This document shows positions 16,035-25,557 of a DNA stretch of 64,000 bases, piece by piece (within the stretch, counting starts at the first letter, position 1; each line of letters starts with the position of its first letter). The DNA lies in contig JAHRYS010000001.1 in NCBI GenBank assembly GCA_020621985.1, positions 372,001-436,000 of the forward strand, written 5' to 3'. Made by a program: the position numbers and the translations under genes. Origin of the DNA: Candidatus Ferrigenium altingense (GTDB taxonomy: Bacteria > Pseudomonadota > Gammaproteobacteria > Burkholderiales > Gallionellaceae). The notes below the pieces were generated by a model. It was not told the DNA's origin and made no database searches. It was given only the letters and a program-made list of their open reading frames with translations.

Positions 16035-17903
16035 ATGAGCGATACGCAAACGAAACAAAAGTTATCCACACTCATGCTAGGCGCGATCGGTGTGGTTTAT
16101 GGCGACATCGGCACCAGCCCACTGTATGCAATGAAGGAGACTTTCGCCGGTCATCATCCGTTGCCTGTAACCGAAGCAAACGTGTTCGGTGTGCTTTCCG
16201 TGATGTTCTGGACCATCATGCTGCTGGTGTCACTAAAATATGTGGCCATCATCATGCGCGCGGACAATCGCGGCGAAGGTGGCTCACTTGCGTTGCTGGC
16301 CTTGGCCAGCGAACTGAACGCACAGCGCCCCAATACCAAGTGGTTCCTCGCAATACTCGGAGTATTTGCCGCCGCATTATTTTATGGCGATAGCATGATC
16401 ACCCCCGCCATCTCGGTACTCTCCGCTGTCGAAGGCTTGAATATCGTCGCCCCTCAACTCCATAGTTACGTGCTGCCTATCACCATCATGGTGCTTACCG
16501 CATTGTTCATGGTGCAAAAACATGGCACAGGTGCGATGGGTATGGCGTTTGGCCCCATCATGATCTTCTGGTTCGCCACCTTGGGACTATTGGGCGCACT
16601 GTCCATCGCAAACAGTCCGCAAGTGTTGTTTGCGCTCAATCCGCTCTATGCTTACCATTTTCTCATCTTTGATCCTTGGCTGTCTTTTCTTACTCTCGGC
16701 TCCGTGGTACTTGCCGTGACCGGAGGCGAAGCCCTCTATACCGACATGGGGCACTTTGGGAAATTTCCGATTCGACTTACCTGGTTCTCCTTCGTACTCC
16801 CCGCCCTGGTGCTGAATTATTTCGGACAAGGCGCGCTGTTGCTGCACAACCCTCAAGCCATCGAAAATCCGTTCTACCTGCTCGCCCCGGCATGGGCGCT
16901 GGTGCCGATGGTGTTACTCGCCACTGCGGCTACGGTAATCGCTTCGCAAGCCGTGATCTCCGGCGCGTTTTCGGTTGCGAGCCAATCGGTACAAATGGGC
17001 TTTCTGCCGCGCATGGAAATTCGCCAGACTTCCGATAAGGCGCATGGCCAAATTTATGTTCCCCTGACCAACTGGACGCTATATCTGGCGGTTATTTATC
17101 TGGTGCTTACTTTTCAAAGCTCCAGCAACCTGGCGGCAGCCTATGGCATTGCCGTCACCGGCACGATGATGATCGACACCATATTGATCGCCTTTGTACT
17201 GGTGGCATGGCGCTGGTCGCCATTTCTCGTCATCCCGCTAATAGGCACATTTTTCTGTATCGACCTGGCCTACTTCTCGGCCAATGCCATAAAGATTCCA
17301 CAAGGCGGCTGGTTTCCGCTAGGTGTTGCGGCCATTTCATTCACCGTGCTCATCACCTGGAAGCGTGGTCGAAAACTACTGTTCGACGAGATAGCCCACC
17401 GATCCGTTCCAGTAAAGATGTTTATAGACAGTATAGGCAGCATTAATCGTATACCCGGCACCGCTGTTTTTTTGACCAGTATTGATGAAGGCACACCTGC
17501 CGCGTTGCTGCACAACCTCAAACACAATCAAGTACTGCACGAACGCAATATTCTGCTTACGGTCATCGTCGAGGATAAGCCTTATGTCACCAAGGGAAAT
17601 CGGCTATTGATTGACGACTTGGGCAAAAATTTTTATCGGGTAAGAATATTCTACGGCTTTATGGAGATACCCGACGTTCCGGCCGCCTTGGAGCTGTGTG
17701 CCTCATGTGGCTTGCCATTCGATATGATGACCACCTCATTCTTTACATCGCGCGCCTTGATTGTTTCTGCCCCCAAACCCGGCATGATGAAATGGCGCGA
17801 GCGGCTATTCATAGTGTTATCAAAAAATGCGATGAACGCGGCAGATTTCTTCAAAATCCCTACCAATCGTGTTATCGAAATGGGTACGCGAATAGAAATA
17901 TAA
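16035..17903 (+). CDS. kup: Low-affinity K+:H+ symporter Kup
   Basis: A 622-residue protein with twelve N-terminal helices and a soluble C-terminal domain. The family start [25 protein letters not shown], the [16 protein letters not shown] block and [13 protein letters not shown] are all present, with Asp/Glu residues of the transport pathway. It takes up potassium, particularly at low pH or high osmolarity in the known members. The length equals the family norm. The ATG has an AGAGG ribosome site. It is divergent from rnfA and has no operon partner. Confidence 0.97.
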   Translation: MSDTQTKQKLSTLMLGAIGVVYGDIGTSPLYAMKETFAGHHPLPVTEANVFGVLSVMFWTIMLLVSLKYVAIIMRADNRGEGGSLALLALASELNAQRPNTKWFLAILGVFAAALFYGDSMITPAISVLSAVEGLNIVAPQLHSYVLPITIMVLTALFMVQKHGTGAMGMAFGPIMIFWFATLGLLGALSIANSPQVLFALNPLYAYHFLIFDPWLSFLTLGSVVLAVTGGEALYTDMGHFGKFPIRLTWFSFVLPALVLNYFGQGALLLHNPQAIENPFYLLAPAWALVPMVLLATAATVIASQAVISGAFSVASQSVQMGFLPRMEIRQTSDKAHGQIYVPLTNWTLYLAVIYLVLTFQSSSNLAAAYGIAVTGTMMIDTILIAFVLVAWRWSPFLVIPLIGTFFCIDLAYFSANAIKIPQGGWFPLGVAAISFTVLITWKRGRKLLFDEIAHRSVPVKMFIDSIGSINRIPGTAVFLTSIDEGTPAALLHNLKHNQVLHERNILLTVIVEDKPYVTKGNRLLIDDLGKNFYRVRIFYGFMEIPDVPAALELCASCGLPFDMMTTSFFTSRALIVSAPKPGMMKWRERLFIVLSKNAMNAADFFKIPTNRVIEMGTRIEI

Positions 17904-18060
17904 CTCTGTCCACTATGGCGAATATATCAATCGCCATTATTGAAAATTCCAGCCTACATGAATGGCAGCTATGTGTTGCGGAAGTTCATGTTTTCAGATG
18001 GCAGCCATTGACCTCGATAAGCGAGAGCTCATCACGTATCCCGGTTGCCGGCCTTGAACG

Positions 18061-18369
18061 TCAATCGAATTCCTTCCTGAGGGTAACGGCGATGATCTTG
18101 TCTATGCTTACCACCGCGTTGTAATTAATCATTCCGGCAAGCTGGGTGATGTACACCACGGAATCCCCAACCATAGTCACTTTCCCCTCAATCTTTTCGC
18201 CGGACACCAGCGAGAGAACGACACGCTCCTTCGTAAGCTCGACCAGGGCTTCCCTCATCGTTGTGCTTGCCTTGGGCTCGAACTTCACCACGGCGGCGGC
18301 GAAGGCGGCTGGCGCCGGCAACACTGTCAGCCCGACCATAAGCAGCAGAGTGTTCACTAATGTTTTCAT
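18061..18369 (-). CDS. Small exported protein with a possible Sm-like/SH3 barrel
   Basis: The start at 18369 gives a clear signal peptide (MKTLVNTLLLMVGLTV..AFA) and a mature protein of about 80 residues; the longer frame adds 17 non-signal residues. The mature part reads REALVELTKERVVLSLVSGEKIEGKVTMVGDSVVYITQL...NAVVSIDKIIAVTLR. Its alternating strand pattern resembles small LSm/SH3-type barrels, but no family could be named. It stands alone between kup and the yceI operon. Confidence 0.6.
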   Translation of the reverse strand: MKTLVNTLLLMVGLTVLPAPAAFAAAVVKFEPKASTTMREALVELTKERVVLSLVSGEKIEGKVTMVGDSVVYITQLAGMINYNAVVSIDKIIAVTLRKEFD

Positions 18370-18483
18370 TTGTTTCACCTTTCCGATAATGCTTGGCGAA
18401 AAAGAATAGCAGAAACCCAAGGTGCCGGAATCGAATTGTTTTCCGCGCGGCGGGCGTGAAGCCGAATCATCAGATGCCGCGTT

Positions 18484-18503
18484 GCCGGGGGCGTCGCCCC
18501 GGC
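18484..18503. terminator. GC hairpin after the yceI operon
   Basis: GCCGGGG and CCCCGGC enclose 6 bases just downstream of the last yceI gene. On the operon strand it lacks a U-run, so it may act as a Rho-dependent or stabilising hairpin. On the plus strand, GGTTTTATT follows at a distance. Confidence 0.45.
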
Positions 18504-18514
18504 CTGCGCGGGTT

Positions 18515-19081
18515 TTATTCCTTGACGGCTTCGACGGGAATGGTCAGCGTTACTTCGTCGCTCACGTAAGGAGCGTGTTTGCCGGCGTTGAACTCGGAGC
18601 GTTTGATTTTGGTGGTGGCGTTGGCTCCGCAGGCATCCTTCTTGCGCATCGGATGGGGCATGCAATGGAAGGAGGTCACCGTCAGCGTCACCGGCTTGGT
18701 CACGCCCTTGATGGTCAGGTCACCGTCTACGCTGGCCAATTTGTCGCCATCGAATTTCAGAGCTTTGGATTTGAAGGTGATGGTGGGGTATTTCGCGGTG
18801 TCGAAAAAGTCTTCGCCCTGGATGTGCTCGTTGAAGAGCGGGTAGCCGGTATTCACGGATTTTGCGTCGATCACCACATCGACCGAGCCTGTCTTCGCGG
18901 CGCGGTCCAGGGTGATCGTGCCGCTGGTCTTGTCAAAGCGGCTGACCTGGGTGGAATAGCCGAAGTGGCTGTACTCGAAACGCGGCATGGTATGCGTGCC
19001 TTCGATGATGTAGGTCTCGGACGCGGCGAAGGCGGCGCTGGACAGGGATGCGGCAACGGCGAGGGCAACAAGTTTTTTCAT
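18515..19081 (-). CDS. YceI family periplasmic lipid/isoprenoid-binding protein
   Basis: A 188-residue protein with a signal peptide (cleavage after AFA near 20) and the YceI lipocalin-like barrel: THTMPRFEYSHFGYSTQVSRFDKTSGTITLD, VNTGYPLFNEHIQGEDFFDTAKYPTITFKS and GDLTIKGVTKPVTL. Family members bind isoprenoids such as ubiquinone precursors. It is the second yceI copy in the operon and carries a Cys pair in the SFHCMPHPMRKKDACGA loop that the other copy lacks. Confidence 0.92.
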   Translation of the reverse strand: MKKLVALAVAASLSSAAFAASETYIIEGTHTMPRFEYSHFGYSTQVSRFDKTSGTITLDRAAKTGSVDVVIDAKSVNTGYPLFNEHIQGEDFFDTAKYPTITFKSKALKFDGDKLASVDGDLTIKGVTKPVTLTVTSFHCMPHPMRKKDACGANATTKIKRSEFNAGKHAPYVSDEVTLTIPVEAVKE

Positions 19082-19111
19082 GATTTCTCCTGGGAGGTTG
19101 GTGGGATGAGA

Positions 19112-19687
19112 CTATTTTTTGACGGGTGCTGCATGGGCTACGACATGGAACTTGATCTGGATTTCGTTGGCGACGGCGCTGACATCCGTCCACGCGCCTT
19201 CACCGATCGCGTAATCCAGGCGCTTCAGGATGAAGGCGCCGTCAAATATGCCGGCAGCGCCTTCCTGCCTGAAGGTAAAGGGCGCTGCAACGTCCAGGGC
19301 TTTTCCCTTTAGAGTCAGTTTGCCGAGGACTTCATAGCGGTTGCCGCCCAGAGCCTTGACGCCGGTGGAAACAAATCGGGCGGACGGGAATGCTTTGGTG
19401 TTGAACCACTGCTTGCCGGCGACCTCGTCATTGGCCTCGTTGGAACCGGTATCGATGCTGGCAAGGTCGACTTCGATCTGTGACCGGGCGGCGTTGACCC
19501 TGGCCGGGTCGAAGTTGATGCGGACCGAAAACCTGCCGAAGTTGCCCTCCATCGGCACGCCCATCTGTTTGTACGCAAAGGCCAGCGTGCTCTTGTCGGC
19601 CTGCACCAGGTTGAATTCGGCGGCCTGGGCGTGGATCGGTGCACAGGCCAGCAACAGCGGCAGGAAATAACGGTGCGGAATTCTCAT
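19112..19687 (-). CDS. YceI family periplasmic protein, divergent copy
   Basis: A 191-residue protein with a signal peptide ending near AQAAEF and the YceI fold: QADKSTLAFAYKQMGVPMEGNFGRFSVRINFDP, VAGKQWFNTKAFPSARFVS and GKLTLKGKALDVAAPF. It is quite different in sequence from the neighbouring copy. Its start overlaps the cytochrome b561 stop by 4 bases. YceI next to cytochrome b561 is a frequent pairing and suggests quinone-related work in the periplasm. Confidence 0.9.
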   Translation of the reverse strand: MRIPHRYFLPLLLACAPIHAQAAEFNLVQADKSTLAFAYKQMGVPMEGNFGRFSVRINFDPARVNAARSQIEVDLASIDTGSNEANDEVAGKQWFNTKAFPSARFVSTGVKALGGNRYEVLGKLTLKGKALDVAAPFTFRQEGAAGIFDGAFILKRLDYAIGEGAWTDVSAVANEIQIKFHVVAHAAPVKK

Positions 19688-20235
19688 GGCTGATCTCCTT
19701 TGATAAATGGCAACATGCGGCGCAGCGTCGCGTCGTGTTCGATGAAATGGTGCTTGAGTGCCGCCGCGATGTGCATGCCGACCAGCGCCAGCAGCCCGAA
19801 GTTCAGCATCTGATGAACGCCTGTCAGCAGGTCACCCAGTGCCTTGTCTTTGCCCACCAGGTCGGGCAGCTGCACCAGCCCGAGATAAACCACCGGGATG
19901 CCCTTGGCCGAACTCATCAGCCAGCCCGAAACAGGAATCGCCAGCAGCAGCACATAGAGCAGAAAATGCAGGCCGTGGGCGGCGCGTTGCTGCCACGCAG
20001 GGATGGTTTCCGGCAGCGGCGGCGGGGTATGCATCGCGCGCCATGCCAGGCGCGCCACGGTCAGCAGGAAGATCGTGACGCCCAGCCATTTGTGATAGCT
20101 GATCAGCTTTAGTTTGAACGGCGAAAGCGCCAGCTCGTGCATATAGACCCCGAGCGGAAAGGTGGTGAAGATGAGCAGCGCCGCCAGCCAGTGCAACGCG
20201 ATCGCCGTTCCGGTGTAACGGGTTGCGGCGGTCAT
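19684..20235 (-). CDS. Cytochrome b561 family protein
   Basis: A 183-residue inner-membrane cytochrome with four helices and the usual histidine ligands: ALHWLAALLIF, SYHKWLGVTIFLL, HGLHFLLYVLLL and GMHIAAALKHHFIEHD. It starts with TRYTGTAIALHWLA as in the CybB/YodB group. It transfers electrons between quinone and periplasmic acceptors. It is coupled by 4-base overlaps to the MarR regulator upstream and the YceI gene downstream. Confidence 0.93.
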   Translation of the reverse strand: MTAATRYTGTAIALHWLAALLIFTTFPLGVYMHELALSPFKLKLISYHKWLGVTIFLLTVARLAWRAMHTPPPLPETIPAWQQRAAHGLHFLLYVLLLAIPVSGWLMSSAKGIPVVYLGLVQLPDLVGKDKALGDLLTGVHQMLNFGLLALVGMHIAAALKHHFIEHDATLRRMLPFIKGDQP

Positions 20236-20687
20236 GGCGTCTCCCCGTCCGAGCCGTGCGCGGCGGCAAACGCCTCGCGCAGGCGGTGCAGGCCGGCGGT
20301 TATTCCGGCCAGTTCTTCCGGCGACAACTGGGCGAAAACGCGCTCCATGTGCGAGATATGCGCCGGAAAAACGCGCGCAAACAATTTTTCCCCTTGCGGC
20401 GTCAGCTGGACGATTTGGCTGCGCCCGTCGCTGGGCGACGCGGTGCGGCGCACCAGTCCCTTGTCCGCCAGCCGGTCAACCACCCCGGTAAGCGTGCCCT
20501 TGGTGATCAGCGTTTTTTCGCCCAGCTCCTTGAGCGGCATGCCGGGCGTGTTGCCCAGGGTCGCGACGATATCGAACTGCGGCGGCGTCAGGTCAAGCGA
20601 ACGAATATGCACGGCCGAATAAACTTCGAACGCCTGGTAGGTGCTGGCCAGTTCGCGCAACAGTGGCAGAAAGATCGAGGGAGGCAT
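20232..20687 (-). CDS. MarR family transcriptional regulator
   Basis: A 151-residue winged-helix regulator with PPQFDIVATLGNTPGMPLKELGEKTLITKGTLTGVVDRLADKGLVRR, the MarR recognition helix and wing, and helical dimerisation ends. It is the first gene of an operon with cytochrome b561 and two yceI genes. A palindromic operator overlaps its own promoter, so autorepression of the whole operon is likely. The inducing ligand is unknown. Confidence 0.92.
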   Translation of the reverse strand: MPPSIFLPLLRELASTYQAFEVYSAVHIRSLDLTPPQFDIVATLGNTPGMPLKELGEKTLITKGTLTGVVDRLADKGLVRRTASPSDGRSQIVQLTPQGEKLFARVFPAHISHMERVFAQLSPEELAGITAGLHRLREAFAAAHGSDGETP

Positions 20688-20698
20688 GATTTAACCAG

Positions 20699-20746
20699 TT
20701 GGTTCTAATTAGGACTAATACTAGTTCTAGTTAGAACCAATGTCAA
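20699..20746 (-). promoter_or_regulatory. Promoter and palindromic operator of the marR-b561-yceI operon
   Basis: On the minus strand there is a perfect -35 TTGACA (20746-20741), a 17-base spacer and a -10 TAGTAT (20723-20718). The exact inverted repeat TTGGTTCTAA / TTAGAACCAA (20699-20708 and 20731-20740) covers the spacer and the region after the -10. Internal AACTAG repeats lie between. The position is ideal for repression by the MarR protein encoded just downstream. Confidence 0.75.
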
Positions 20747-20749
20747 GCA

Positions 20750-21991
20750 TCAGCCCGAATGGCGTTCTTGTGCAGCACGTTTTGCACGACGTTTTTGCAG
20801 CCAGCGAATCACGCCAGTCACAAAGATCACCGGACAAAGCAATCCGCAGATACACACCAGAATGCGCCCTGTCCAGCCGAAAACATAGCCAGAATGCAGC
20901 GGCCATTGCCAGGCGATGAAGGTATCGCCAGCCGTCCCAACGCCCGCCTCTTCAACGTGCAACACAGCCCCAGAGTACCCATCAATCACGATGCATCGTC
21001 GATCAATGAAATAACTCTTGGTGCGGGCACCTTCCTGCTGGCAAATCATGTACCTGGGCTTTTGCGCGTTCGGCAGGTATAACCAGAATGGCCGTGCATC
21101 CGGGAAATTCGTTTGCACCACTTTCACAGCGTTTTCTAACCCTATCAGCTTCGCGTCCGGCTTCCGCGCTGGCGCAACTTCATAACGGCGCACCACATCG
21201 GGTGAGAAAATATGCAACAGCGCCATGAATTGAGTCGGCAAAACCATATAAATACCGGAGAACAATACGGCGAATATGACTGGCAGCGTATAGAAGGCAA
21301 TTGACTGATGCAGATCGTGATTGAAGCGAACCTGGCTTGTGCCGCATTTGATGGTCAATACCCGTTTCCATTTTCTATCCAGCGGCCACCAAAGGATCAG
21401 CCCGGTGAACAATGAGAAGCAAAGAAAAATTGCGCAGATTCCAACCACTGTTCCGCCGATGTCCGGCACCAGCAAGGCGTAGTGCAGCGTGAAAACAAAA
21501 CCGATAAACGTGCGCGGTAAAAAACTGCTCCAGCCAGCAGCCTTAGTCAATCGCGTGCCAATGAGGCTTGCATCATAAGGATTGACGAAAATATCTCTAT
21601 GCTCCCAAGCTGGGCTAGCTTGCGCTTGAACCTTAACGGGAACCTCAGCACGAAAATGAAACGCTACCGCATCGTTTCTGGGGTAGTAAGCAAAAGTAAA
21701 CTTTGATCCTGGAGGAACAACTGCTTTAGCACTTGCAGCAATCTCATCAATCGACCTGTAAGCAGAAGCTCCTCTCGCATCGGGCTGTACCGTCATCAAC
21801 GAAGGGTTAAGCAATTCGTCGATTTCGTGAGGAAAGACCAGTATGCTACCAGTGATGCCAGTGATGGCGAGCACAGCGCCCAGCGCCAAACCTATCCAGA
21901 GATGGATTTGCAGCCACAACTTGCGGCGGTTTTTGAGTGGAAAGAGCCACCGCCTGCGATGAGCGGTGGCGCTTTCAGAGAGGGTGCTCAC
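20750..21991 (-). CDS. PepSY-associated membrane protein (PiuB-like)
   Basis: A 413-residue protein with four hydrophobic helices: WLQIHLWIGLALGAVLAITGITGSILVF near the start, two in the middle and a C-terminal helix ending in RWLQKRRAKRAAQE. PepSY-type blocks include FVFTLHYALL and NHDLHQSIAFYTLPVIFAVLFSGIYMV, with conserved histidines that could bind heme or metal. Proteins of this family accompany TonB siderophore receptors and may reduce or release iron. It starts 11 bases after the TonB receptor stop, so the two are co-transcribed. Confidence 0.88.
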   Translation of the reverse strand: MSTLSESATAHRRRWLFPLKNRRKLWLQIHLWIGLALGAVLAITGITGSILVFPHEIDELLNPSLMTVQPDARGASAYRSIDEIAASAKAVVPPGSKFTFAYYPRNDAVAFHFRAEVPVKVQAQASPAWEHRDIFVNPYDASLIGTRLTKAAGWSSFLPRTFIGFVFTLHYALLVPDIGGTVVGICAIFLCFSLFTGLILWWPLDRKWKRVLTIKCGTSQVRFNHDLHQSIAFYTLPVIFAVLFSGIYMVLPTQFMALLHIFSPDVVRRYEVAPARKPDAKLIGLENAVKVVQTNFPDARPFWLYLPNAQKPRYMICQQEGARTKSYFIDRRCIVIDGYSGAVLHVEEAGVGTAGDTFIAWQWPLHSGYVFGWTGRILVCICGLLCPVIFVTGVIRWLQKRRAKRAAQERHSG

Positions 21992-22002
21992 AAACCGTAA
22001 AT

Positions 22003-24360
22003 TTAGAAATCAGCCTTGATCGATGCAACAATCGTTCGCGGTGCACCAGGGTACGCGCTGCCACCACCATACCCACCTCCCGGTGTGTAATAGCGAATGC
22101 CCATTACATTGGTCATGTTAAGTTGCGCGGTCATCATGGAAGAAGCGCCCCCCTTAAATCGGTAGGCGAGCATGGCATCCATCCTGACGAAACCGGGCAA
22201 TATCTGGGTATTGGCATTGTCTGCATAGTTTTGCCCATTCCCGACCAAGCCCGCCCCGACGCTCAACCCCTGCATATCACCGCCCAATGCGTATTTGCCC
22301 CACAGACTGCCAATGTGCTTGGGTATGCCGTAGAAGACCTTGCCCTGAACACCGTTGTTGTCTTTGGTGATCTTGCTATCCGTGTAGGCATATGTCGCCA
22401 CCACGCTCAGCGCATGAGTAATATTTCCGGTGACATCCACTTCCAGACCACGATTTCTGACTTCCCCGGCTGCGATGCTGAATGCTGGATTAGCCAAGTC
22501 TTTGGTTTTAACATTTTGCTTGGTCAAGTCATAGAGCGCGACGTTGGTAACCAGCTTTTTATCGAATATCTCCGTCTTGAACCCAATCTCTTTTTGCTGC
22601 GCCAGTTCGGGTGCAAAAAATGCCCCAGAAGCGGATGTGCCGGTATTTGCGCCACCCATGGATTCCGAATAATTCCCATATACGGTGAGCCATGTTTGTG
22701 GTTGATACACCAGGCCTACTCGAGGGCTAAACTTTGTATCCTTCGCGCCAACCTTGGCCACCTCGGCAGCGGCCAATGAAGCTGCCGATGCGCCGCGCCA
22801 AGCCGTCGCATCATCCCAGCGCCCGCCAAGCAGCAGTTTCCACTGCGGCGTGAGTGTCATCTGATCTTGGAAGTAAATGCCGTTCCATTGGGCAAAGATT
22901 TTAATCCAGTTATTCGTTGCAACCTGAGGGTTGATTGGCGTGTAAACCGGATTAAAGATGTCGATAGTTCGGTACGCAAAGGGTGCCAGTGAGGAATTTT
23001 GGTTCTGTTCAACCACTTCTTTGTAGTAATCAGTTCCGAGCAATACATCGTGTTTGATGCCAAACCCATTGAAAGCACCGGTCAAATCAAGACTTGTCGC
23101 AGTTCCTTTGGTGTTGTCGATCGGATCGAAGAATACAAAGCGACTTAAAGTGCGACCATCGGCAGCCACGGTACCTGGGCTGCTAGTATTGATAAACTGG
23201 TAGTCAAGGCTGTAAGTGTGGAAGCGTTGTTTCAACATCCAGTCGTCGTTGAATTTGTGTGACCAATCGAAAGCAATAATAGTCTTGTCCAATTTCGCAT
23301 ATTCGTTGTCGTTAAAGCCGTAATAGCGATTGACCGGAAGATCGGCGGGCCTGCCGTTCACTATTGGAATACCGGTCCAATAGCCGCGCATTTTCTCTTT
23401 CTGCTGTTCGATGTTGAAGTTCACTTCGGTTTGCGTGCTGGGTTGCCAGGTAATGACTGGAGAAATCAGGCTGCGCTTGGAAGATGTGTGGTCAACAAAG
23501 GTGTCGTCTGATTTGTAATCAAGGTCAACCCTATAAAGCAGCGTCTTATCTTCGTTCAACGCGCCGGTCGCTTCTGCCGTGGTCTGATACATGTTGAACG
23601 AACCGATCTGCTGCTGAATAGAATAACGAGTATCTTCCTGCGGCTTCTTCATTACCATGTTGACCATGCCGCCTGGTTCTATACGACCGTAAATTGCGCC
23701 CGCTGGGCCTTTCAACACCTCAATATTTTCGACATTGGTCAGGGTGTTGTGAGTGCGACGGATACGAAGACCGTTACGATACACCGTGGTGACGCCATCG
23801 TTGGCGAAACCACGAATCCTGATGCCGTCATAGTCTGCTTGCCCGGTACTAACGATACCACTGACGTTGCGTATGACATTCTTCATATTCACGATTTGCT
23901 GGTCTTCCATCACTTCGCGGGAAATGACCTGAACGGAAAATGGCGTGTCCATGATGGGGATGTTTGTTTTCGTCGCAGTGCTTGCTTTTTTGACATGATA
24001 GCTTGGAGTAGCCTCACCACGTACTTCAACGGCAGGCAACTCGGAAATTTTCTCCGCGTTCGCTGCCTTGATCGCTACCGCCTTTTCTGCCGTGAACTGG
24101 AAAGTCAGCCCAGTGCCGGCAAGCGCCTTGGCTACGGCCTCGCGCAGGCTATAGCGTCCTTTTACCCCGGCGCTTTGAATGCCCTTCACGCTGTCTTCGG
24201 TATAGAAAGGCTGCAAGCCAGTTTGCTTGGCCAATGCGCTGAGCACCTGGCTGACAGGCTGTGCCGGGATATTGAAGTCGAACGCCGCTTCTTCGGCATG
24301 GGCTACTGTGGCGGCTACGGCCAGGCAAATTGCCGCGACCGGTTTGTTCAGGTAATGCAT
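22003..24360 (-). CDS. TonB-dependent siderophore receptor with N-terminal STN signalling domain
   Basis: A 785-residue outer-membrane receptor. It has a signal peptide (1-22), then a secretin/TonB N-terminal (STN) domain, FNIPAQPVSQVLSALAKQTGL to about residue 100. The plug follows (TNIPIMDTPFSVQVISREVMEDQQIVNMKNVIRNVSGI, with KGPAGAIYGRIEPGGMVNMV). A 22-strand barrel ends in the aromatic KADF. The STN domain means it signals through the FecR/FecI pair encoded upstream. The ferric-siderophore ligand cannot be read from sequence. The layout is FecA/FpvA-like. Confidence 0.95.
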   Translation of the reverse strand: MHYLNKPVAAICLAVAATVAHAEEAAFDFNIPAQPVSQVLSALAKQTGLQPFYTEDSVKGIQSAGVKGRYSLREAVAKALAGTGLTFQFTAEKAVAIKAANAEKISELPAVEVRGEATPSYHVKKASTATKTNIPIMDTPFSVQVISREVMEDQQIVNMKNVIRNVSGIVSTGQADYDGIRIRGFANDGVTTVYRNGLRIRRTHNTLTNVENIEVLKGPAGAIYGRIEPGGMVNMVMKKPQEDTRYSIQQQIGSFNMYQTTAEATGALNEDKTLLYRVDLDYKSDDTFVDHTSSKRSLISPVITWQPSTQTEVNFNIEQQKEKMRGYWTGIPIVNGRPADLPVNRYYGFNDNEYAKLDKTIIAFDWSHKFNDDWMLKQRFHTYSLDYQFINTSSPGTVAADGRTLSRFVFFDPIDNTKGTATSLDLTGAFNGFGIKHDVLLGTDYYKEVVEQNQNSSLAPFAYRTIDIFNPVYTPINPQVATNNWIKIFAQWNGIYFQDQMTLTPQWKLLLGGRWDDATAWRGASAASLAAAEVAKVGAKDTKFSPRVGLVYQPQTWLTVYGNYSESMGGANTGTSASGAFFAPELAQQKEIGFKTEIFDKKLVTNVALYDLTKQNVKTKDLANPAFSIAAGEVRNRGLEVDVTGNITHALSVVATYAYTDSKITKDNNGVQGKVFYGIPKHIGSLWGKYALGGDMQGLSVGAGLVGNGQNYADNANTQILPGFVRMDAMLAYRFKGGASSMMTAQLNMTNVMGIRYYTPGGGYGGGSAYPGAPRTIVASIKADF

Positions 24361-24412
24361 CTTGCGATCCTCCTCAGGTTATATTTTTGATGTAACTCTG
24401 AGGTAAGACCGG

Positions 24413-24433
24413 GTGGCGGAAAATAACCGCCAC
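24413..24433. repeat. Hairpin in the leader of the TonB receptor gene
   Basis: GTGGCGG and CCGCCAC enclose 7 bases in the gap between fecR and the receptor gene. It could be an attenuating or processing hairpin that sets receptor expression apart from fecIR; this is an inference. Confidence 0.4.
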
Positions 24434-24502
24434 TTTTCTGAAGAATTATTTTTGTCCCCACGAGATGAGGGATTTTGATGTGGTAGCCGTAGCTCGCCTG
24501 GG

Positions 24503-25483
24503 TCAGCCGCCAAGCTGCCAGCTTTGCGGGCCGGTCTGGGTGAGCCTGACCGGGAGGGTGGCGGCGATGGTCTTCAAGGCGAGTTCGAGGTTATCGGTGG
24601 GGAAGATGCCGCTGACCTTGACGTCCATGATTGCCGGAGAGGTTATGGTCAGGGAGGCGGGGTGGTAACGGCCGAGTTCGGCGAGTACCTCGCCGAGCGG
24701 CTGGCCGCTGAAGACAAGCCGGCCTTCGCGCCAAGCGGCAACGGCGGCGACGTTGATGGGTTCAACGGCCGAGAAATTGCCTTGCTGCGTATAGCTGAGC
24801 CGCTGGCCCTGGCGGAGGGGGTGAGCTGCGGTGGCGTTGGTGCCGGAGACTTCTACCGCTCCCTCCAGCACCGCTACCGATACATGGTCGGTATGTCGAC
24901 GCACGTCGAACTGGGTGCCGATGTCGCGGATTCGCACATTGTCGGCAATGACATCGAAGGGTCGTGCATCGCCGTGGGCGACGGTGAATGCGGCCTGGCC
25001 GTGCACCAGCGTCAACTCCCGGTTGTGGCGCGAATAGCGAACGGCGACTTTGCTATCGGTATCGAGTTCGAGCTGCGAGCCATCGTCCAGGGTTACGGTC
25101 TGCCGTTCACCCATGGCAGTGCGGTAGGTATGCTCGTCGAGGAGGCCGAGCCAGCCGATATTCCAAGCCAGCGCTGCCGCTACGGATGCAGCCATGGCGA
25201 AGCCAAACATGCGGCGGCGCATAGGCTGACGCCGGGCTTGGGCAAGGTGGGCGCGGGCTTCAAGGAGTTGCTGGCTGGCGATCGCTTCCAGTCCGCCCAT
25301 TTGTTGCCACAGGTTTTCGGCGTCTTCGTAGGCCTTGCGGTTCGCTTCGGCCGCATTCAACCAGCGCAGGAAAGCCTGCTGCTCGTCGGAGGTGCAGTCG
25401 CCATTCCGCCGACGTGCAAGCCAGCGGGCTGCTTCAGCGCTCGGGCCTACGGACGAGTGTGGTTGGGACAGGGTTGAGGGCAT
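24503..25483 (-). CDS. fecR: FecR-type anti-sigma factor
   Basis: A 326-residue inner-membrane regulator. It has an N-terminal cytoplasmic DUF4880-type segment (AARWLARRRNGDCTSDEQQAFLRWLNAAEANRKAYED), one membrane helix (about 94-114), and a periplasmic FecR domain (TAMGERQTVTLDDGSQLELDTDSKVAVRYS, VLEGAVEV). An STN-like C-terminus contacts the receptor. It controls the sigma factor encoded upstream and senses the TonB receptor encoded downstream. Confidence 0.93.
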   Translation of the reverse strand: MPSTLSQPHSSVGPSAEAARWLARRRNGDCTSDEQQAFLRWLNAAEANRKAYEDAENLWQQMGGLEAIASQQLLEARAHLAQARRQPMRRRMFGFAMAASVAAALAWNIGWLGLLDEHTYRTAMGERQTVTLDDGSQLELDTDSKVAVRYSRHNRELTLVHGQAAFTVAHGDARPFDVIADNVRIRDIGTQFDVRRHTDHVSVAVLEGAVEVSGTNATAAHPLRQGQRLSYTQQGNFSAVEPINVAAVAAWREGRLVFSGQPLGEVLAELGRYHPASLTITSPAIMDVKVSGIFPTDNLELALKTIAATLPVRLTQTGPQSWQLGG

Positions 25484-25557
25484 AGGTTGCGGTCGCTATT
25501 GGTTGTGGGATGTCATTGTATAAGACCACCTTGGGTGGCACAAACCGCCAACCTGTT

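Noticed and set aside
24524-25477. Plus-strand frame opposite fecR
   Set aside because: No motif and full overlap with a clear FecR gene.
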